Translations under genes and position numbers: made by a program
Notes under the pieces: generated by a model
What the model was told of the DNA's origin: nothing
Seen by the model: the letters and a program-made list of their open reading frames with translations, nothing else
Database searches by the model: none
From: Phycisphaerales bacterium
Lineage (GTDB): Bacteria; Planctomycetota; Phycisphaerae; SM23-33
Direction of reading: 5' to 3'
Assembly (NCBI GenBank): GCA_003485185.1
Contig: DNAS01000199.1
Span: forward strand, 1-18,235
Length of the DNA: 18,235 nt
Shown: piece by piece, positions 13,217 through 18,235 of the stretch
How positions within the stretch are numbered: the stretch's first letter is position 1
Layout: every line of letters starts with the position of its first letter

Positions 13217-13864
13217 ATGTTCCGACGCATCCTGCACGAACTGCGCGTCCACGCGCCTTTCACTTTCCTGGGCACAGTGGTTGGCGTCGCCGTCGCGGCC
13301 GGCTTCGTCTACGGCGGAGTGCCCGAGCGCGTCTCCGAGACGTTCTTCTGGACCTTCCACCCCCTGCACGTGCTGTTCAGCGCGATCGTCACCGCCAGCC
13401 TGTTCCGCCTGCATTCACGGCGTGGCGCGCTGGCGGTGTTGCTGGTGGGATACGTCGGCGCCGTCGGAGTCGGCACGCTCAGCGACAGCCTGATTCCTCT
13501 CCTCGGAGAAGTCCTCATCGGCCTGCACGACCCTCACGTGCATGGGCACGCGCACATCGGATTCATCGAGATGTGGTGGCTGGTGAATCCGCTGGCGCTG
13601 ATCGGCGTGGCGGTGGGGTTCTTCCGCCCGGCGACGAAGCTGCCGCATGCCGCCCACGTGCTGCTGAGCACGGCGGCCTCCCTGTTCCACATGGTCATGG
13701 CCATCCACACCGGGCACGTCGCGCCGCTGACGATCGTTCTGGTTCCGGTGTTTCTGTTCCTGGCGGTGTGGATTCCGTGCTGCACGAGCGATATCGTTTT
13801 CCCGCTTCTGTTCTGCAAGGACGCCCGCGATGGTCTGGCGTGCCGGCACGATCATTCCCATTGA
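13217..13864 (+). CDS. Polytopic membrane protein with His-rich loop, possible metal role
   Basis: 215 aa, ATG 13217 with GGGAG 7 nt upstream. About six hydrophobic segments are visible (roughly 14-33, 44-64, 71-88, 119-137, 145-163, 167-187). Between the third and fourth is HDPHVHGHAH (residues 104-113), then IGFIEMWWLVNPLALIG. Other conserved-looking histidines are at FHPLH (48, 51), PHAAH (144, 147) and FHMVMAIHTGH (158, 164, 167). A Cys pair in IPCC (188-189) and a C-terminal CRHDHSH tail follow. I recall similar unnamed proteins in other bacteria and methanogens but no characterised member. Metal binding or transport is inferred only from His/Cys density. The stop overlaps the next gene by 35 nt, so they are probably translationally coupled. 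Confidence 0.82.
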   Translation: MFRRILHELRVHAPFTFLGTVVGVAVAAGFVYGGVPERVSETFFWTFHPLHVLFSAIVTASLFRLHSRRGALAVLLVGYVGAVGVGTLSDSLIPLLGEVLIGLHDPHVHGHAHIGFIEMWWLVNPLALIGVAVGFFRPATKLPHAAHVLLSTAASLFHMVMAIHTGHVAPLTIVLVPVFLFLAVWIPCCTSDIVFPLLFCKDARDGLACRHDHSH

Positions 13865-15542
13865 CGCAACCCGGACGGGCGCGGTCACACCGCGCCGCGC
13901 GCGGATCGCGGCGGTCCTGCTGGCGTGCGTGGCGGCGCTGGGGTGCGGCGGGGGGTGCGTTCCGCCGCCCGACGGACCCGCGGATTCTTTCGGCATCGAC
14001 TTCTCCCTGCCCGATGGCGCCGAGACGCGCGGCGCGGTGGTCTTCCTCGTCGACGGCGTCCATGCGGGCATCTTCCAGCGAATGCTCGACGCGGGCGAGT
14101 TGCCGGCCATCCGGAAATACTTCGTGGACCGCGGACTGTATTGCCCCCGCGCCGTCGCCTCGACCCCGTCGGTCACGCTGGCCAACCTCACGAGCGTCAT
14201 CACCGGCCGGCTACCGGGGCATCACGGCGTCGTCGGAATCAACTGGTTCGACCGAAACACCTTCGTCTGGCGCGACTACGAGACCATCGCGCAGAAAAAC
14301 GCGCTCGACGGCGACTATTCCGCGCCCACCCTCTTCGAACAGTTCCCCGACCGCATGACGGTCTCGCTGTTCTACCAGCCGCACCGGGGCACGACGAAGT
14401 TCTTTGAGAACTGGGCCTCCGCCGGACCGCCGTTTTTCTTCGGCTGGTACGAGTACGTGGACCGCCTGTGCCTGTATCGCTTCGGCGAGATGATGGCGAC
14501 CGCGCGCGAGCGGAAGGAATTCCCCGCCGTGACGGTCTGCTACCTGCTCGCGCCGGATTTTCGCGCGTACGGCTACGGGGTCAGTTCGCCGGAGTATCGC
14601 CAGGCGCTGCGTCACACGGACCGCCAGCTCGGTCGCGTGCTGGGCGACATGGAGCGGGCCGGGCTGCTGGACCGGCTGGTCGTCGCCCTGGTCAGCGATC
14701 ACAGCCTGACGGACGTCGGGAAGCATTTCCACGTGGGCGATTTCCTGCGCGACCGCGTCGGGCTGGGCGTCGCCCCGCGCCGGCTGTGGGAGAATACGCC
14801 CTTCGAGCGGCGGCAGGAGGCGTACGAGCGATACGAGTGCGTGGTCTACGGCAGCGGCGACCGGTACACGGCGGTTCACCTTCGCCGGCCCACGCTCCGC
14901 GCGGACGGCGGAGTGGTGTTCGCCTCGTGGAATCTCCGCCCGACGATGGCGGACCTGAAGGCCTATCCGGTGGTTTCGACCGGCAGGACAGGTGAAACGC
15001 CTCGGCGCGTGGACCTGCCGGCGGAGTTGGTCCGGCAGGATGGCGTCGACACGGTGGCCTATCGCGCCGGTCCGGACGCCGTTCGCGTCCTGCGCAAGAC
15101 GGGCGAGGTGGAGTTCCGCGCGCAGGGCAAGACCCTCTCGTATCGCGTGATCTCGGGCGACGATCCGCTGAGTTGGAAGGGTCGCGTGCCCGACGAGGCG
15201 CTGCGGGGCAAGGCCCTCGGCGGGCGCGAATGGTTGGCCGCGACCGTCGGCACGGAGTTCCCCGACCTTCCGGAGCAGATCGTGGCGTATTTCCGCGCGC
15301 CGCGCGCGGGGGACATCGCAATCTTCGCGTCGGCGGGGTGGGACCTGAACCGCGTTCACCAGGCCGGGCACGGCGGGCTGGGGCCTGAGGACCTGCTCGT
15401 GCCGATGCTGCTGGCAGGGCCCGGCGTTCCGCGCGGCGCGACGCGGGAATCCGCCCGCACGGTGGACCTCGTGCCGACGCTGCTGAAGCTGCTGGACCGC
15501 CCGATCCCGCCGGAGCTGGACGGCCGACCGATCGTGCCCTGA
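13830..15542 (+). CDS. Type I phosphodiesterase / alkaline phosphatase-superfamily lipoprotein
   Basis: 570 aa from ATG 13830 (AAGGA 9 nt upstream). The N-end has a long basic region, a hydrophobic core (26-38) and ALGC with C39, so it is probably a lipoprotein. The catalytic domain: VVFLVDGV with metal ligand D75; PSVTLANLTSVITGRLPGHHG with likely nucleophile T116; the helix-turn LAPDFRAYGYG with D243; VSDHSL with D290-H291; and RVHQAGHGGLGPEDLLVPMLLAGPGV near 505-530 supplying the late His. These are the NPP/phosphopentomutase-type two-metal site elements. In the usual DxxGHxxG box the His position is Tyr (Y247). A roughly 180-residue insertion separates D290 and the late His. Substrate unknown. 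It is coupled to the preceding membrane-protein gene. Confidence 0.88.
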   Translation: MVWRAGTIIPIDATRTGAVTPRRARIAAVLLACVAALGCGGGCVPPPDGPADSFGIDFSLPDGAETRGAVVFLVDGVHAGIFQRMLDAGELPAIRKYFVDRGLYCPRAVASTPSVTLANLTSVITGRLPGHHGVVGINWFDRNTFVWRDYETIAQKNALDGDYSAPTLFEQFPDRMTVSLFYQPHRGTTKFFENWASAGPPFFFGWYEYVDRLCLYRFGEMMATARERKEFPAVTVCYLLAPDFRAYGYGVSSPEYRQALRHTDRQLGRVLGDMERAGLLDRLVVALVSDHSLTDVGKHFHVGDFLRDRVGLGVAPRRLWENTPFERRQEAYERYECVVYGSGDRYTAVHLRRPTLRADGGVVFASWNLRPTMADLKAYPVVSTGRTGETPRRVDLPAELVRQDGVDTVAYRAGPDAVRVLRKTGEVEFRAQGKTLSYRVISGDDPLSWKGRVPDEALRGKALGGREWLAATVGTEFPDLPEQIVAYFRAPRAGDIAIFASAGWDLNRVHQAGHGGLGPEDLLVPMLLAGPGVPRGATRESARTVDLVPTLLKLLDRPIPPELDGRPIVP

Positions 15543-15549
15543 GCAGCGG

Positions 15550-16560
15550 TCAGCGCCGGCGAATCTCCGGAAGCATCTTTTCCATCACCACCCGGCTGAA
15601 GTTCGCGCCGAGTTTCTCGTATCCGTCTCCATTGGGGTGGAGCAGGTCGGGCAGGTAGTTCTCGACGAGGTCGGCCCCGAACAGCTCGCGCCCGTCGAAG
15701 TAGTGGACGTTCGCGTCGCCGCAGTCGCGGAGCCGCTGGCATGCGTCGGCGAGCTGTTTCCGCATGTCGTTGAGGGTCTGCCCGGATTTCTGGGGCGTGT
15801 CTTCCCGCGGCGGGGAGATGATCGGGCTGATCAGCGCGACCGGGGTTGTGGGGTGTTTCTCGCGGAGGATCCGCACCAGTCCGATGGCCAGGAACGGAAA
15901 TGTCCGCGCGCCGAGCGAGCCGCCGGTGTTGATGCCGAGTTTGAGCGAGAGGATATCCGCCGGCAGGTCGCGGATCAGCACGCCCATCATGGGGTCGAGG
16001 TGGCACTGCCCGCCGAAGCCCAGGCTGGTGAGGTTGAGCTTGTGTTTTCGCGCGACCGTCGCCGGCCAGGTGCGCGCCGGGCTGTGCGCCTTGCTGCAGT
16101 GGGTGATCGAGCTGCCGTAGGTGATCCACTTCGGGCGTTCGTCGGGAACCAGCCTGACCGACGCGCCGTCCTCGACGAGCAGTTCGCGGACGACGGTGAG
16201 CCCGTGCTGCGGCAGCCAGAGCTCGACGGTCTTCGTTCCTGCCGGCAGGGCGGAGAAGCGAACCTCGTCCTGTCCGGCGGACAGGATCGCGGTGGCCAGC
16301 AGTTCGCCTTCGATGGTCAGGTCGAACTTCTGCGGGCCTGCGTCGAGTTGCGGCTGCGGCGCGACGCGCAGGAGAATTTCCGCGGCGTCGGTGGCGAACC
16401 GCAGGCGCACCCCCGAGGCGACGGCCGCGTTGCCCACGTGGCCGTTGTCGAAAAGGCGGAGGCGGTCGTGCGGAAGCCGCCAAGGCTTGCAGGCGCCGTC
16501 GACGATTTCCACGGAGACGGCCCCCTCGAAAAACTTCTCGTTCAAGGCTACGGATTTCAC
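15550..16560 (-). CDS. SGNH/GDSL hydrolase with N-terminal beta-sandwich (SsfX3-like)
   Basis: 336 aa. GTG 16560 is the start (AAAGGA about 9 nt upstream). Residues 1-140 form a jelly-roll-like N-terminal domain. The SGNH domain begins at KWITYGSSITHC, where S151 is the nucleophile and the canonical GDS Asp is Ser150. Block II is GFGG (181-184), block III GIN with N211, and block V is D305-L-L-H308. This arrangement matches SsfX3-like/GDSL acyl hydrolases that act on acylated small molecules or carbohydrates. No signal peptide is seen, so it is probably cytoplasmic. It lies 39 nt downstream of the CDF gene, probably the last gene of that transcript, and converges on the phosphodiesterase gene with only 7 nt between stops. 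Confidence 0.9.
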   Translation of the reverse strand: MKSVALNEKFFEGAVSVEIVDGACKPWRLPHDRLRLFDNGHVGNAAVASGVRLRFATDAAEILLRVAPQPQLDAGPQKFDLTIEGELLATAILSAGQDEVRFSALPAGTKTVELWLPQHGLTVVRELLVEDGASVRLVPDERPKWITYGSSITHCSKAHSPARTWPATVARKHKLNLTSLGFGGQCHLDPMMGVLIRDLPADILSLKLGINTGGSLGARTFPFLAIGLVRILREKHPTTPVALISPIISPPREDTPQKSGQTLNDMRKQLADACQRLRDCGDANVHYFDGRELFGADLVENYLPDLLHPNGDGYEKLGANFSRVVMEKMLPEIRRR

Positions 16561-16599
16561 GGAGAATGTTCCTTTCCAACTATGGGCGGGAAAAGGCCT

Positions 16600-17517
16600 T
16601 CAGTCCGCCAGCGGTCCGGCGGCGGGCTCCACGTGGACGATCACCTTCACGACGTTGGCGTCGGCGCGCTGAACGGCGTCGCGAACGGCCGAGGCGATGT
16701 CGTGTCCTTCGTGCACGGTCAGGTTGGGATCCACCTGCACGTGCACGTCCATGTCGACCTTCCCTCCGATCCGCCGGGCGCGGAAGGCGTGATGGCTGCG
16801 AACGCCATGGGTATCGCGGATGGCCTGCTCGATGGTGGCGAGCAGTTGCGCTTCGGGCGCGCGGTCTATCAATTCCGAGGCCGACGAATACATGATCTGC
16901 AAAGCCACGACGACCAGGAACGCCGACAGCACGATGGCCATCAGGGGGTCGAGGAAACGCCAGTTCTCTCCACCGATCAATACGCCCGCAAGTCCGGCAG
17001 CTGCCGCGATGGAGGAAAATGCGTCGCTGCGATGATGCCAGGCATTGGCGATCAGCGAGTTGTCGCCGACCCGCTGGCCGACAATGCGCGTGACGCGAAA
17101 CAGGATTTCCTTACTGACGATCGACAGCAGGGCCATCACCAGCGGAAGGACGGGTCGAACCGCGGGCATGGATTTGTTGTCGATGAAATCGTGGAACAGG
17201 TTGATCGCGTTGTAGGCGATGTATCCCGCAGCCGCCAGCAGCGCCGCGCCGATGAATAGCGACGTCAGGGTGCTGACGCGCCGGTGCCCGTAGTGGTGAC
17301 AGTCGTCAGCGGGCTTGTCCGAGACCCGCAGGCCCGCGAGCACCGCGATGTCCGTGACCAGGTCGGACAGACTATGCAGACCGTCCGCGAGGATCGTCTG
17401 GCTGTAAAAGACCACGCCCGCCAGTATCTTTCCCGCCGCCAGCAGCGTGTTGACCAGCACGCTCAGCCAGGTGACCGAACGCGGATTGAGTCGATCTGTT
17501 GAAGAAGATTCCATCAT
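16600..17517 (-). CDS. Cation diffusion facilitator (CDF) family metal transporter
   Basis: 305 aa, start ATG 17517 (a second ATG follows at 17514), two bases after the acyP stop and without a clear Shine-Dalgarno, so coupled to acyP translation. Six transmembrane helices are predictable. The transport site is ADGLHSLSD (D45, H48, D52) in helix 2 and NAWHHRSDAFSS (H161, D165) in helix 5. A short cytoplasmic His cluster CHHYGHRR lies at 73-80. The C-terminal cytoplasmic domain (residues about 215-305) has DTHGVRSHHAFRARRIGGKVDMDVHVQVD, the metal-binding dimerisation fold. It should export Zn, Fe, Mn or similar in exchange for protons; the ion cannot be chosen from sequence. Confidence 0.94.
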   Translation of the reverse strand: MMESSSTDRLNPRSVTWLSVLVNTLLAAGKILAGVVFYSQTILADGLHSLSDLVTDIAVLAGLRVSDKPADDCHHYGHRRVSTLTSLFIGAALLAAAGYIAYNAINLFHDFIDNKSMPAVRPVLPLVMALLSIVSKEILFRVTRIVGQRVGDNSLIANAWHHRSDAFSSIAAAAGLAGVLIGGENWRFLDPLMAIVLSAFLVVVALQIMYSSASELIDRAPEAQLLATIEQAIRDTHGVRSHHAFRARRIGGKVDMDVHVQVDPNLTVHEGHDIASAVRDAVQRADANVVKVIVHVEPAAGPLAD

Positions 17518-17519
17518 GT

Positions 17520-17795
17520 TCAGTATCGCACGCCGAAGCCTTCGAAGGCCCCGCTTGCGGGGGCGGTCTGCTCCGTCCGCCTGCGAATGTATCCGTGCAT
17601 CTGCCGCGCCAGTTCCGCCAGGAACGCGTCGATCTCGCCCGGCGCGCCCTCGACGACGCACTCGACGCGCCCGTCGGACAGGTTCCGCACGTATCCCGTC
17701 ACGTCGAACCCCGCCGCCGCGCGGCAGGCGGTGTATCGGAACCCGACGCCCTGCACGCTGCCGGCAAAATGCACGATTCGCTGCTGGCGTTCCAT
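17520..17795 (-). CDS. acyP: Acylphosphatase
   Basis: 91-aa enzyme hydrolysing carboxyl-phosphate bonds such as acetyl or carbamoyl phosphate. The motif GSVQGVGFRYTACRAA carries catalytic R20 and GYVRNLSDGRVE carries N38, both at canonical numbers, which also fixes the start at ATG 17795 (GGAG 6 nt upstream). Length and beta-alpha-beta pattern are typical. First gene of the acyP-CDF-SGNH cluster, and divergent from the nucleotidyltransferase gene. Confidence 0.96.
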   Translation of the reverse strand: MERQQRIVHFAGSVQGVGFRYTACRAAAGFDVTGYVRNLSDGRVECVVEGAPGEIDAFLAELARQMHGYIRRRTEQTAPASGAFEGFGVRY

Positions 17796-17843
17796 GGACC
17801 GCTCCGGGGAATTCTAAGGATTCGCGCGCCCCGTGACAATGCG

Positions 17844-17878
17844 TTGTGCCCGGCGGACATGCAGGATATCCTGTCCGC
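17844..17878 (+). promoter_or_regulatory. Candidate promoter and inverted repeat in the acyP divergent gap
   Basis: TTGTGC (17844-17849), a 17-nt spacer, then TATCCT (17867-17872). An inverted repeat GCGGACA (17853-17859) / TGTCCGC (17872-17878) encloses the -10, whose centre CAGGATATCCTG is itself palindromic. It would drive the nucleotidyltransferase gene with a very short UTR; the repeat could be an operator for either direction. Confidence 0.4.
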
Positions 17879-17896
17879 GACGGAAAGGGAACGCGG

Positions 17897-18235
17897 ATGA
17901 TCCGGAAAGCAGTGATCCCGATCGCCGGGCTGGGCACGCGCCTGGGTCCGATCGGCGCGGCCGTTCCGAAGGCGCTGCTGCCCCTGGTCGGCGCCGACGG
18001 GCGCGTCCGGCCGGTGGCGCATTGGATCTGCGCCGAACTGGCGAGCGCGGGCGTCGAGAGCGTGGCGCTGGTCCACTCGCCGGCGCAGTCCGAGGCGGTC
18101 CGCCGCTACTTCGACGCCGCCCGCGCCGCCGGCGCGCGGGACCTGCCGGGGCGCATCGAGTGGATCACGCAGGACCGGCCGCGGGGCTTTGGCGAGGCCG
18201 TGCTGCGCGCCAGGAACTTCGCCGCCGGCGAGCCT
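17897..18235 (+). CDS. Sugar nucleotidyltransferase (GalU-like), cut by right window edge
   Basis: The first 113 residues of an NTP-transferase. ATG 17897 follows AAAGGGA at 6 nt. The N-end KAVIPIAGLGTRLGPIGAAVPKALLPLVG is the nucleotide-binding signature (G-x-G-T-R, then PK) of UTP-glucose-1-phosphate uridylyltransferase-type enzymes, and TQDRPRGFGEAVLRARNF matches the QxxPLGLGHAV box. An insertion in the usual DKP region (GADGRVRPVAHW) differs from canonical GalU. It would make NDP-sugars for envelope polysaccharide. Sugar and nucleotide specificity cannot be judged from this part. Confidence 0.88.
   Translation, partial: MIRKAVIPIAGLGTRLGPIGAAVPKALLPLVGADGRVRPVAHWICAELASAGVESVALVHSPAQSEAVRRYFDAARAAGARDLPGRIEWITQDRPRGFGEAVLRARNFAAGEP

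Overview
The window is high-GC, gene-dense bacterial DNA. It is most consistent with Planctomycetota, possibly class Phycisphaerae. That assignment is inferred from protein types: a DUF1571 protein, a 'DRR-repeat' small protein ending in an FPTW..VLDVV..LGY module, a large DUF4091 glycoside-hydrolase-like protein, and an orphan receiver fused to a MerR/excisionase-type HTH. No 16S or other phylogenetic marker was compared.

Region 1 (1-2691, minus strand): the 3'-truncated release factor gene prfA follows rpmE (zinc form of L31), with an intrinsic terminator between them. Upstream lie a small membrane protein, a DRR-repeat protein and a DUF2007-like protein with a 64-residue, roughly 75% acidic tail. 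Region 2 (2692-7021, plus strand): a lipoprotein alpha/beta hydrolase, then tRNA-Thr(CGT), whose 5' part is duplicated 122 bp upstream on either side of a 98-bp palindrome-rich insert. Further REP-like and heptamer repeats follow, and then a secreted 942-residue GH123/DUF4091-like protein.

Region 3 (7021-9716, minus strand): ilvB-ilvN, acetolactate synthase large and small subunits, ending in a terminator. Upstream is the most striking element of the window. A near-consensus promoter places transcription start at or next to the ATG of an apparently leaderless 35-codon ORF. That ORF contains VV, L, L, VVVV and V just before its stop, and it is followed by mutually exclusive GC-rich hairpins. 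The layout matches a ribosome-mediated branched-chain amino acid attenuator. Region 4 (9859-10786): an HTH-receiver regulator with an inverted repeat in its promoter, followed by a 92-nt palindromic structured element and a 44-bp inverted-repeat element that may be a mobile-element relic.

Region 5 (10786-13131): an extended SDR (minus) and a DUF1571 protein (plus), diverging from recognisable promoters, with a roughly 200-nt structured leader before the DUF1571 gene. Region 6 (13147-15542, plus): a His-rich polytopic membrane protein overlapping a lipoprotein-like type I phosphodiesterase/alkaline phosphatase-superfamily protein. Region 7 (15550-17795, minus): a tight acyP - CDF metal transporter - SGNH hydrolase cluster. 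Region 8 (17897-18235, plus): the 5' part of a sugar nucleotidyltransferase, divergent from acyP.

The core functions are translation (RF1, L31, tRNA-Thr), branched-chain amino acid synthesis and metal handling. The accessory genes suggest polysaccharide degradation and envelope functions. Starts were chosen from Shine-Dalgarno spacing, promoters and family alignment. Functional statements beyond visible motifs come from family knowledge recalled without a database search.
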